Assembly: GCA_037127255.1 (NCBI GenBank)
Contig: JBANSL010000009.1
Location: 17,125,975-17,189,974, forward strand
Length of the DNA stretch: 64,000 bases
Direction of reading: 5' to 3'
DNA from: Persicaria tinctoria
Taxonomy: Eukaryota; Streptophyta; Magnoliopsida; Caryophyllales; Polygonaceae
The translations under genes and the position numbers were made by a program. Shown piece by piece: positions 32,542 to 43,541 of this stretch. Below the pieces are notes generated by a model, which was not told where the DNA came from, searched no databases, and saw nothing but the letters and a program-made list of their open reading frames with translations. Numbering within the stretch: position 1 is the stretch's first letter; every line of letters begins with the position of its first letter.

Positions 32542-33454
32542 TGCACGTAAGGTGTTTGTGAAAAGGCCTAGGAAGTCTGTCCGGTTAGTGACTGATGGGG
32601 GTGTTGAACTGAAGCACAATGCATTCACTTGGCCATATGATAGAGGAAAATGAATGTTATTTGCCTATCCTTCAAGTTTTTTAATTGATCCTTGCACTGA
32701 AGGGGCTGCTGTCAAGTTGCTTATTGGTTGTGTTGAATCGCCCCTGGTGATTGTTGGTGGTATAGTCCGTCAGAAGGTGTTGAATAATAATCTAAATATT
32801 GACCATAGAATGGCTAATTTGGAGAGCGATTTGAGCAGTTCTAAGTCCTTGGAAGGCACGTATGGATATTGGGTTTTTGATCCGGGAATTACCAGCTTGT
32901 GTAGGGAATTGAATAGGTTCGTCTTGGTGCTGATTTTGTGTCAACTAGAGCAGAGGTTGCTGGTGAGCACGGCTCTCATATTTGTTGGTGAGCTATCAAT
33001 GGTAGTAGGTTGCTGATTTTGGAATCAAGTCAAGCGCAACTTTTGTAATTGTTGGTGTTATTTTGAACCTAGAGAGTTGAACAAAGTGTTGATAATTTTT
33101 GCTGTCACACTTGGAGTACAAGGGTGGCTGGATTTTGCTGTCAAAAGAGCTGTTTTTTTTGGTCTGCCTTCTAAAACTTGAGGTGTCATAACATGTTGCT
33201 AGTGTGTGTTCAGTAGCTCCAATCTTACAAATGGAAGGGAGTGGTTGGGATATATGGATTGCCCATCATAGACTTGGTAGGGGCATGTGCTACGGTTAGA
33301 GGGGTATGGCTACATAAGCATTCAGCAACTTGAAGACTTCAAATGAATGGAAAGCATTGAGCATATTACAGTAGATGAGATTTTTTATCACTCGAGTAGT
33401 AAATTTTTACTTAGTATAAGCTTTGAGGACAAAGCTTTTATAAGGAGTGGGTTA
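32542..33454 (+). pseudogene. Second coding module of N1, broken
   Basis: After the first ORF another frame continues with FTWPYDRGK, a stop at 32650-32652, and an open part at 32654-33016 ending in GYWVFDPGITSLC. The same pair of motifs (WPFEKGR and FDPGIPTLC) occurs in the related element at 57405-57737. I do not recognise the family. After about 33020 the sequence is non-coding up to the polypurine tract. Confidence 0.45.
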
Positions 33455-33829
33455 TGTCATGTATAGAGGTTAGAGGGGTTAGTATAAGTACCCCATATCT
33501 TGTATTAGAAAGACATCCGATGAATAATGAAAACAATTCCTCTTTACCCTTACTCTCTCTCTCTCTTTACTCTCTCTTAACCCTAATCTCCTTCTTTCCC
33601 TATCCTATCAAATTACATAACAAAATACCAATCAAACAAGGCCTAATTAATACGATTCGATCTTATATTTGAGACATAGGGTTGGATTTCAGTATTTAAC
33701 AACCAGATTTTGGAAAAGTATAAATTAATTACCATTTGTATCGACCGGTTTAAAATTATATCAAAGCTAGTCAAATAGTCAATGGCCCTATTTAGTTCAT
33801 TGTCTTGCTACTACATTTGGATCATTAGG

Positions 33830-36800
33830 CTCTCAACCGAAAAGAAAAGGATATCCCTTTAGGTTCGAAATGGCTTTGACTTCTAATGATGCTCTTGAAA
33901 GCATGATCAAAAAAGTTTGGAGCTATAAGATAAGAGACTCATTAGGTTTCAAGCTCTTACAGAAATAGAAATTATTGAAACAAAACATCAAAAGATGGTG
34001 TAAAGCAAATCCTAATGATATCACAAAACAACTTTGTAAGGTAGATCTTCAAATTAAATCCCTCCGGGACATATTTCCTTGGGGTGAAATCTCAACCTCG
34101 GAAGGTCACAAACTGGCAAGATTAGAACACAAAAGATACACACTGCTTGATTACAATTATAAGTTTTGGAAACAACAAGCTAAAACTAAACATCTCCAAC
34201 TTGGTGATAGAAATACAAAATACTTTCAAGTTACAGCTAGAATAAATAACTTCAGAAGATCAACTATGTCCTTTACTACAAAGCATAATGTGCTTCTAAC
34301 AGACCAGGATTTGATCACATATCACATTACTGAAGAAATGTCAAAAAGGTTCATAGGATCTAATCAAACCAATGTTTATGCTAATCATGTTTGGAACATC
34401 CAACCCCAAGTTACAACTGAGGAAAATATTAAACTCATCTCTCAACCTACTAATACATAAATAAAAAATACTCTCTTTAGGATGGCAGATGACAAGTCGC
34501 CAGGACCAGATGGCTATCCTCCTGAATTCTATAAACACTATTGGAATATCATAGGACAATCCTTTTATAAAGTAGTCAAAGCTTTCTTCCACTCAGCTCA
34601 GATGTTATCTGAATTAAACCAAACTTTTATAGCATTAATACCAAAAGTTGAAAATCCCACCTCTATTAATCACTATAGACCTATTAGTCTCTGTAATACT
34701 GTCTATAAAGTTATCTAAAAAATAATCGCAAACCGCCTAAAGCCAATCCTTCCTAAGTTAATCAATCCTTTCCAAGGAGCATTTGTGGAGGGTAGATTAA
34801 TTCAAGATAACACCCTTATAGCTCACGAGATTTTCCATACATTCCATAAACAAAAAGGAAAAAAAAGGACTCATGGCTCTTAAACTACATATGGAAAAAG
34901 CTTATGATAAATTAAGCTGGAACTATATTCAGGCAGTGTTGTTTAAATTTGATTTTCATGAAACTTGGATTAGCCGGGTTATGAAATGCTTAACCACCAC
35001 TTCATTCTCTGTCTTGGTCAACAACACTCCCGGTCCTCAATTTAAACCTAATAAAGGAATCAAACAGGGTGATCCTCTAGCCCCCTACCTTTTCTTACTA
35101 GTAATGGAAGGATTATCTAGGGAATTACATAAGGAAGCACTTCTTGAGGATGCCTTAATCGGCATTAAACTAGCTAAAAATGGCACTCTCATACATTTCT
35201 TAACCTTTGCCGATGATACAATCATATTTGCAAAAGCAGCCCATACCAGCTTAAATACGATTCAGAACATATTAAATAACTTTTCAAATTTATCAGGCTT
35301 AACCATAAACTACAATAAGAGCTCACTGCAATGCTCTAAGAATGTTAATCCTAGTTTGGCAAGGGATTTGGCAGCCCATATGGGTATCCCAGTCTCAAAA
35401 ACTATTGAAAAATACCTTGAAATCCCTCTTGTCAATGGAAGAATAAAAAATAGTGTCTTTGATCAAACAATCCAGAACATGAAAAAACAACTCTCAAAAT
35501 AGAAAACATCCACCCTTTCTCAAGCAGGCAGAACTGTTCTAATACAATCAAACTTAAGCTCCAAAACAAACTACTTAATGCAAAACTTCCTACTACCCAA
35601 AGGAGTTCTTAACCAAATGGACGAAATCAACATAAACTTCTTTTGGAATAAATCACAAGCAGATAAATACATCCCTCTAATCAACTGGGATACCATTTGC
35701 AAAAGTAAATCGCTTGGAGGCCTAGGCCTTAAAAAAGAAGAGGAATTAAACATCGCCCTTCAAATGAAACTTCTTTGGAAAATAATCAAAAATGAAAATA
35801 GCATATGGGTACAAATCATAAAGAAAAAATACCTCCAACAAGAAAGCATAAGGATCTTCAACAAAAAAGATGTTTCATGGCAATTCGAAAGGGTTCTCAC
35901 CCTAAGGAAAAAAATTGAAGAAGGACTCCTCTGGGTTGTTGGTAATGGTTCGGCTATAAACGTATGGGAAGACAACTGGATCCCATCGATCAGCCTTAGA
36001 GACTACAGAGGTACAAATGATCCTAACATGAAAATTGACTCTCTTATCAGTGACAGGAAGCTATGGAAGGAAGATGTATTAAGATAGACCTTCCCCCAAG
36101 GAGTCATCGACAAGATTCTTCAATTAAACCCCCCCCCCCCCCCAATGGCAGGCTCAAGACAACCTGATTTGGAGTCCCGAACTAGAAGGTAAACTCACTA
36201 CCAGGTCGGTGAAGAAAATCCTGGCTACACAACCCCAAGATCATAACTCACAAAGCTGGATTTGGAATCTTAAGGTCCCCCCCCCCCCCCCCCCCCCCCC
36301 CGCATAAAAAACCTCCTATGGAAGATCAAGATTGATGGTCTTCCAACGACTGACAGACTTAATAGGTATGTTAACAGAGTCCCTAGCCAATGCTCTATTT
36401 GTGGTCATGCAAATGAAGATACTGCTCATCTATTCACTAAGTGCACCTACACATGGGAAGTCATAGCCCAATATGAGCAGAAATCAGGTCTGTACTTCCA
36501 CAACCTTAATCTCCATGGCCCGCTGAGTGAAAATCTGTATAGAATCTATACGTCTAACACTAACTTTATTGATCTAGCTTTTATATAGCAGTCTATTTGG
36601 AATGTTAGGGATGACAAAATTTTCAGGTCTAAAGATTCGACTGGCACCTATGTACTGATCCAGATGATAAACCAGAGCATTACGGATTGGACCAAGGAAG
36701 AACAACACAACACAAAACAACAATCAAACGCTATAAGAAGGGTGAGAGCCAGATGGACTAGACCTCCTAGGACTATCTACAAGATTAATGTAGATGGTTC

Positions 36801-37276
36801 TTTTACCCAATCTGGCAAAAGCCAGACTAGGGGAATCATTCGTGACTCTGAAGGAAATATTATTGATATTTTTTTCCAAAGAAGCTAATGTTGGATCAAC
36901 AATCCAAACAGAAGCCTCTGCCATGATTTTAGGTCTTCAAAGAGCAACAAAGAAGGGACTAAGGAAGATTATTCTTGAAAGTGACAATCAGATTCTGGTC
37001 AAAGCAACCAACAGAGAACAGTCGCCCAGATGGGAAATTCTACATCAGACTGAAGAAATCCAAAGGCTTACAAATGAATTCTTATCAGTGGAGATCCGAC
37101 ATATATTTAGAGAAGCAAACCATACTGCGGACTATATAGCCAAATCAGGTGTAATTTGTAATTTACCCTCTATTCCCTACCATAGGGATCTCTGTAAAAT
37201 CATCATTCAGGATGATCCGGGAGTTAGGTTGCTTTATTAGCAACGACTCCCAATGTTTGCCAACTGTAAAAAAAAA
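33830..37276 (+). mobile_element. LINE (plant L1 type), 5'-truncated, ORF2 remnant (LINE A)
   Basis: The ORF2 order is visible: endonuclease-RT linker (FWKQQAKTKHLQLGDRNTKY), RT (KSPGPDGYPPEFY, then HYRPISLCN, then GIKQGDPLAPYLF, and catalytic FADDT near 35212-35226), zf-RVT (C-x2-C...H...C near 36397-36443) and an RNase H-like tail (VDGSF, ESDNQILV, FREANHTADYIA). The endonuclease is missing. Stops near 33967, 34458, 34716, 35500 and 36085 and a frame change at an A-run (34856-34866) kill it. A short A-run follows at 37267-37276. Confidence 0.92.
36129..36301. repeat. Two long poly(C) tracts in LINE A
   Basis: About 15 C at 36129-36143 and about 25 C at 36277-36301, both where a Pro codon pair is expected in the zf-RVT region. 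Such runs are rare in plant DNA and may be true expansions or base-calling artefacts. Confidence 0.9.
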
Positions 37277-37391
37277 TATGAATTCATATGCGGATCTCAA
37301 TCGTCCGTCCCCCTATCTAGTATCTCATCCCTCCACTATTTAGGTAATCTTTACAAAGTATTTTTTTTACGGTTTTTTTATCATATGCACT

Positions 37392-37532
37392 AAGGGCATA
37401 AGATAAGTCTCTAAATTGGAAAAGATTCCCTACAAAAATGGCAAGTGACCCTAAGAATTTAATTAAAAAAATATTAAATTATTTTTAAAAAAAAATAAAA
37501 ATTCTAAATTTAGGGTCTTATCCTATGCCCTT
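37392..37532. mobile_element. Short inverted-repeat element (MITE)
   Basis: Ends 37392-37417 and 37507-37532 are 26-bp inverted repeats with four or fewer mismatches (left AAGGGCATAAGATAAG, right CTTATCCTATGCCCTT). The A/T-rich interior is about 90 bp. No clear target duplication, so superfamily unassigned. Confidence 0.6.
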
Positions 37533-37712
37533 GGGCATAGGATAGAAAATCATTTTTTTAAGGAGACATAAAATTAAGCACTTCCTCTATTTGGTATTAT
37601 AAAATATGACTTTTATTATTAATTCACATTTTTTAAAATAATGAAAGCTATATTCAATATTAACTTTATACTTATTATTAATAACTACGAAATTGTATTT
37701 ATAAATAAATTA

Positions 37713-37751
<39 letters not shown>

Positions 37752-38070
37752 TAAATTTGATGATAAATATACTACATCCCTCTCAAAATAGTTGTGGTTT
37801 TATTTTTGCCACATTTTTTAAGAACGATAAAAACTATACTCTGTATAAAATATCAATGATTTTAATAATTTACAAAAATAATTTCATACTTAATACAATT
37901 ATCTATTAAATTATTTAATAATAATTATTTCAAAAATTAATATTTTATAATGTTTTTAGCTTCTTAAAAAAACATATGTCAAAAAATCAAACAATAAGCT
38001 TTGTGAGACTGAGGGAGTATTATTTTATATAGTTTTTATCATATTTAAACAAACGTGCATGAATAGTAAA
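37533..38070. other. A+T-rich intron sequence
   Basis: No gene. Contains a (TAA)n run at 37715-37751 and a CTCCCTC...-AAACCACA-type pair near 37775 and 38000 that could be another decayed MITE; support is too weak to annotate. Confidence 0.5.
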
Positions 38071-38478
38071 TAACATATACTGTCGAACGGAAGAAAGTAT
38101 CAACTTGTTTTATATTTTGTTTATACCCACCTAGAAGATGAAAAATAGTAACACTAATAAATTTACACCCTAGAGGCTACATATAAACATAAATTTACTC
38201 TTACAACTTTTTTTTCTAACCACCCTTTTTCTAATTTATTTACAAAGTACAACCTCAAAACATTTAAAAAAAATTGGTTACACATAATAAGTTTTTTCTT
38301 ATTAAATAATAAACAAACTTTCTCTTCTTTTTTTTGGTCGATTATTGATAAATATATTCGTTTAGACATGGAACAATAACTGGTAATAAATGAACTATTG
38401 ACTAATTAAAAGACGACCAATGGATATTTCATAAAATATTATAAATTTTGTATATCAAGCACAATTATTCCTAAATCA

Positions 38479-38561
<83 letters not shown>

Positions 38562-39090
38562 ATGTAATTATCTCAAAACAAAATTATATTGATATGGGCG
38601 ACACCACTAACATATACTGTCGAACGGAAGAAAGTATCAACTTGTTTTATATTTTGTTTATACCCACCTAGAAGATGAAAAATAGTAACACTAATAAATT
38701 TACACCCTAGAGGCTACATATAAACATAAATTTACTCTTACAACTTTTTTTTCTAACCACCCTTTTTCTAATTTATTTACAAAGTACAACCTCAAAACAT
38801 TTAAAAAAAATTGGTTAAACATAATAAGTTTTTTCTTATTAAATAATAAACAAACTTTCTCTTCTTTTTTTTGGTCGATTATTGATAAATATATTCGTTT
38901 AGACATGGAACAATAACTGGTAATAAATGAACTATTGACTAATTAAAAGACGACCAATGGATATTTCATAAAATATTATAAATTTTGTATATCAAGCACA
39001 ATTATTCCTAAATCAGGATATATATATATATATATATATATTTAATGTAATTATCTCAAAACAAAATTATATTGATACGGGCGACACCAC
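38071..39090. repeat. Recent tandem duplication, ~0.5 kb x 2
   Basis: Unit 1 38071-38607 and unit 2 38608-39090 are almost identical outside an (AT)n run, which is about 79 bp in unit 1 and 25 bp in unit 2. Both begin TAACATATACTG and end GGGCGACACCAC. Each carries the same 68-codon minus-strand open frame with one substitution, probably chance coding. Near-identity implies a young event. Confidence 0.92.
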
Positions 39091-39870
39091 TACAGAGCAC
39101 CTAACGAGCCTGAGCAAGATGGCATAGGCAAGGTGAAGGTGAAGATTCCTCAATTCGATGGCAAGACTGATCCAGATGCCTACATCGATTGAGAGACTAA
39201 AATGGATCAAATATGAAATTGCCACAACTTCTCCGATACTAAAAAGGTACAACTTGCTTCTCTTGAATTTCAAGGTTTCGCATTAATTTGGTGGGATAAC
39301 CTAGTTAAAGAGAGGAGAAGAGCTTTAGATGCGCCTATTGCTTCTTGGGAGCAATTAAAAGCGCTAATGAGGAGAAGATTTGTTCCCCAACACTACTCCC
39401 ATGAGCTTAGACAACGATTAGAGAATCTTAAACAGGGTAGTAAAAGTGTTGAAGAAACTTTTAATGCTACGCAAGAAACCATGGCTAGAGCCAATGTACG
39501 TAAGTGAAAATGAAAAAGACATTATGACTAGGTTTCTTAGAATTTTGCATCCTGCCTTAGCTCATGAAATTGATTGCGTTTCTTATTCCAATCCGACCGA
39601 CCTTTTGCATTTAGCTATGAGAGTAGAAAGGAATGTTAGGTACAGGAGCCAAGGAGGAAGAAGCTCGAGTGGACAGCCCCAAGGGTGGCGGTAGAACAGG
39701 GCCCCAATAGCCCCAAGGGTGTGGTGATGGCGTCTCTAGGGAGAGAGATGCCAAGGTCGAGCCCAATTCGACCCACTCGACAAAGGGAAGGCGTCTATGG
39801 TCACCATGAATTCGTCTGGGGCATCTACTGGCCCTAAAGATAGTAATCCTAACCCCTCTACTCTTAGATC
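39091..39870 (+). pseudogene. gypsy gag
   Basis: Reads KVKVKIPQFDGKTDPDAYID, then the retrotransposon-gag core with EFQGFALIWWDN, WEQLKALMRRRFVP and LRQRLENLKQGSKSVEE. A stop replaces the usual Trp after YID (39190-39192) and more stops and frame shifts follow. The end shows Ser/Gly-rich sequence and C-x2-C near 39888 without a full zinc knuckle. Confidence 0.85.
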
Positions 39871-39951
39871 TAGGAACATGGTTTGCTTGAAATGCCAAGG
39901 TAGAGAACATGTATTTCCCTAATAAGAAAACGCTCATGATTAATCACCTAG

Positions 39952-40748
39952 GTGAATATGAATCTGAAAATTCTTGTGATGAAAATGATGATCGAGCATA
40001 TTGATGATGATCAGAACCTTAACTTACTTGCTTATGTTGATGATGATTGCATTGAATATGAGCATGGTTATTCTTTGATTGTTAGGAGAGTTTTAAGTGT
40101 TCAACCTGCACGTTGTGATGATAATCAAAGAGAGAACTTGTTTCATACTAGATTCTTAGTTAAGCGCAAGGTTTGTAATGTGATCATCGATGGTGGGAGT
40201 TGTTGTAATTTGGCTAGTCAGGAAATGATTAATAAAATAAACTTCCAATTGTTCAACACCCTAGGCCTTATAAATTGCATTGGATGAATGACTATGGAAA
40301 TTTGAAAGTAAACAACCAAGCTAAAGTACAAATTAAACTAGGACATTATGAAGATGAAGTCTGATGTGATATTGTGTCTATGCAAGCTTGTCATATTCTT
40401 TTGGGTCGTCCCTGGCAATTTGATCGTAAGGTCTTACCTGATGGCTTCACTAACCGTTACTCTTTTGTGTTTAAGGGTAAAAACATCGTCCTCAAGCCTA
40501 TGACATCAACACAGGTGGCCGATGAGATTGAGAAGAGGAAGGTAAGTGAATGTAAGGTAGATAGGGAGGCTCAGTCGAGCAAACACACTACCCCTACTCG
40601 GCCTAAAGATGTCCTTTTGGCATCCAAGAGAGCATTTATAGACGTGTTTGTGGATGGGGAAACAACCCTCATGCTCATATGCAAAGAGTTGAATATGTTG
40701 AGTGAGGCGCTTCGAGCTACCCTCCCTTCTTACATCCTATCTCTTATT
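39952..40748 (+). pseudogene. gypsy protease region
   Basis: NVIIDGGSCCNLAS is the retropepsin active-site region (Asp in IDGGS), followed by the flap-to-C-terminal part and ILLGRPWQFDR. A frame change near 40280 and a stop at 40363-40365 break it. It would process Gag-Pol. Confidence 0.82.
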
Positions 40749-40751
40749 TAA

Positions 40752-41511
40752 GAGTATAAGGATGTCTTCCCCGATTATATACCACAAATCCTACCCCCTA
40801 TTTGTGGCATTGAGCATCAAATTGATCTCATTCCGGGGGCTGCATTGCCTAATAGGCCTGCTTATCGCATGAATCCCAATGAAACCCAAGAGGTTCTATC
40901 CCAAGTCAAAGAGTTGTTGGATAAGGGATACATTAGGGAAAGTTTGAGTCCTTGTGTTGTTCCTGTGTTATTAGTCCCTAAGAAAGATAGATCATGGAAA
41001 ATGTGTGTAGATTGTAGGGCTATTAATCACATTACTGTGAAATATCGTCACCATATTCCTCGCTTAGATGACATGTTAGACGAATTGCATGGTGCCTCTA
41101 TATTTTCTAAAATAGATTTCAAAAGTGGTTACCATCAAATTAGAATGAAGAAATGTGATGAATGGAAAACAACCTTTAAGACTATGTTTGGACTCTATGA
41201 ATGGTTGGTTATGCCTTTTGGTTTAACTAAAGCTCCTAGTACTTTCATGCGTTTGATGAATCATGTGCTTAGAAACTTCATAGGTAAATTTGTTGTTGTT
41301 TATTTTGATGACATTCTTATTTACAGCAAATCACCTAAGGAACATGAAGCACACCTCAGGGAAGTACTCTCTACACTTCGATTAGCGCACTTGTATCCAA
41401 ATCTTAAGAAATGTGAATTGCGCAATGATCAAGTGTCTTTTCTTGCCTTTGTAGTGAGCTCTAATGGTCTACAAGTTGACAAAGCCGAGATCACAGCCAT
41501 CCAAGAGTCGC
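40752..41511 (+). pseudogene. gypsy reverse transcriptase, cut by solo LTR 1
   Basis: Open from 40752 to the LTR junction. Motifs: [60 protein letters not shown], and the catalytic [10 protein letters not shown] (near 41308-41337). The conserved IQE at the end continues as WPTPTT beyond the solo LTR at 43312, proving the insertion is in mid-pol. Confidence 0.92.
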
Positions 41512-42341
41512 TGTTATGAGCCTAATTTGCCATATTTTATATTGACTTTTATATCGATTTATGTATACATTTCATGCATTTGAGTTAGAATAACAAATAT
41601 TCTATGTAGTTTACACTTATTTGCCAAATTATAGGGTCTTCACTAGTTTCTGTTTAATTTTACATAAATTGAGGCATTTGACAGCAATTCAAAGAAAGGT
41701 TGAAAAGCTCGAAGTCAACTACAGAAAGTCCAATGTCAAGGAGCAGCTGAGCAAGGACAAATCGAGCAGAAAACGAGAAAGAGCACTTGACACAATTCTA
41801 GTTGACGTCGACTACATCTAGTCGATGTCGAGTACATCAAGCCAAAATTTTACACGAAGTCGAGCACAACCACTCGAGGAGCCCAAACCTACTCGACGTC
41901 GAGTAACCCTTCTCGATGTCGAGTACACACGTCGAGTCCACCAAGTGCTCGAGCTCGAGTACAATCCATAGGAAGAGAGTGCTAGTCGACTACCTCTAGT
42001 CGAAGTCGAGTACTATCCAGTGACGAATCCGAGTCCGAGATCGAGTGGAGTCCGAGCATGTGGAGTTAGTTGCAAGAGAAGTCATGTGAATTCTATCCAT
42101 TCAAGAGAAGATCTATCAAGATGGAAGACATCTATCCACTTTAGATATAGTTTCCTTTATGGATTTATTTCCTTTAATCATTAAGTTTTATCTTATGTTT
42201 TTTTTAGATAGAAAGTTTTAGATATAGAGAGATTGTTCTTTCCTAGAATAGCGGGGATTGGACACTATAAATAAAGCCTTAGGGGCTGATTCTTAGGCAT
42301 TCTCATTCACACACGATTACATTCATATCGAGAGAGAGAGT

Positions 42342-42393
<52 letters not shown>

Positions 42394-43311
42394 CCGAGTA
42401 GAGCAAGGAAGCGGAAGTGATCTGGCTTTGTTCGGTTTTTACTTTCTTCAGTTGTATATTTAATGCAATTTATTTTCTTGAAATTATTGATGTGTTTATT
42501 CATGATGAAGAGCGAGTAGTCACCCAACTTCTAGGGTCGGGGTGAGCCCAACGGTAACCATGTAAGGTAATGCGCTAAAGGTACAATCTTTTGGTGCGAT
42601 TTCCTCTTCTATCCCTATGAGCATGATTCTTTTGCGAAGATTGAAGGTGATCCTTGTTTGTATTATTGAAGCGAAAGTGATCTTAATACTGCTTGGGTTA
42701 ATTATGTGAAAAAGGGTTAGTAATAATTAGGGTTTATGCGAAAGCTTCTATATTCCTATTTGTTAATAACGACAGTTATTTGATGAAAGGCATGATCTTT
42801 TATACCTTATGCATTATTTTTATATGGTTATCGTTGTGGTGTCGATACCCCGATCTTGGAAGTCTTTAGTTTATTGATTTATTTCCCACCTATTTCGTGT
42901 TTACATTCGTTTTCGTTCGAAAAGTTACGTTTTTTCGGTTCTGCACCACTCGACTTCGACTAACCCTAGTCGAGATCGAGTACGCCTTGTCGACGTCGAG
43001 TACACTATAGCAGTCGAGGTCGACTACTTTGCTTTCATTTGCGCTTTTGTTTTCTCTGTTATGCAGTTTCTGTTCGACTGAGTGGTCGACGTCGAGTACC
43101 TTATTCGACGTCGAGTGCTTCCTAAGTCGAATTGGAGAGCAATTTGGGACTGGAAAGGTGGGCGCTAATACGCTTACTCGTAGATCGATCCTAACTGCCT
43201 TTTACTACAATGGGAGGAAGTCGTCTTGTATTTATTTGCTTGGACAGGAGTCGGTTTGCTTTTATTTAGTTTTATTTACTTCAATACTTGAGACATCCTC
43301 ATGCAACAACA
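41512..43311 (+). mobile_element. Solo LTR 1 in gypsy pol
   Basis: Starts TGTTATGAGC, ends CAACAACA. Flanks GTCGC (41507-41511) and GTGGC (43312-43316) form a 5-bp target duplication with one mismatch; the right copy fits the interrupted codon frame. It has a LTR TATA motif TATAAATA at 42266-42273 and is rich in TCGA-based palindromes (41800-42050 and 42950-43130). The same family as solo LTR 2. Confidence 0.85.
42335..42392. repeat. (GA)n microsatellite in solo LTR 1
   Basis: About 28 GA units just after the putative transcription start region; absent from solo LTR 2. Confidence 0.95.
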
Positions 43312-43541
43312 GTGGCCAACCCCTACAACAATTGGCCTTGAGAGAAGTTTCCATGGACATGTGATATTCAACCCTGGAGGCTATGGTGTGAGCATTACAT
43401 TCAACGTCGCGGATCTTATTCCCTATATTGTCGTGCCTTAGACCTTGGATTTGTGGACGAATCCTTTTCAAGAAATGGAGATTGATGCGGGACCATCCAA
43501 GACACCTCCGGACACACCTATCATACTTGGGGATGTACCTA
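43312..43541 (+). pseudogene. gypsy pol remnant between the two solo LTRs
   Basis: Starts with WPTPTTIGL...SFHG (RT-RNase H connection) and then directly reads NPGGYGVSITFNVADLIPY and TNPFQ, which belongs to the extreme C-terminus of pol. About 2 kb encoding RNase H and integrase must have been deleted before or after the LTR insertions. A stop (TAG, 43439-43441) follows IVVP. Confidence 0.75.

Larger units (their letters stand above)
28451..33622 (+). mobile_element. Small non-autonomous LTR retrotransposon (family N1)
   Basis: 5' LTR 28451-28485 plus 31536-31664 (split by a solo LTR); 3' LTR 33455-33622, about 165 bp each and nearly identical apart from a CT-repeat length change. The 5-bp target duplication AAATA flanks it (28446-28450 and 33623-33627). 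The primer site TGGTATCAGAG is at 31667-31677, and a polypurine tract ATAAGGAGTGGG precedes the 3' LTR. Without the nested piece it is about 2.1 kb, with a Gag-like ORF and no RT or integrase. Confidence 0.9.
28220..33643. mobile_element. Tourist/Harbinger-like MITE split by an LTR element
   Basis: The left end GGGCTAGTTTGATT (28220) and right end AATCAAACAAGGCC (33630-33643) form imperfect inverted repeats, flanked by TAA on both sides (28217-28219 and 33644-33646), the usual PIF/Harbinger target duplication. The left arm is 231 bp and the right 21 bp; an LTR retrotransposon (28451-33622) occupies the gap with its own target duplication. No coding. Confidence 0.65.

Noticed and set aside
39067..39273. 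Minus-strand ORF over the gypsy gag start
   Set aside because: It is the reverse strand of recognisable gag coding.
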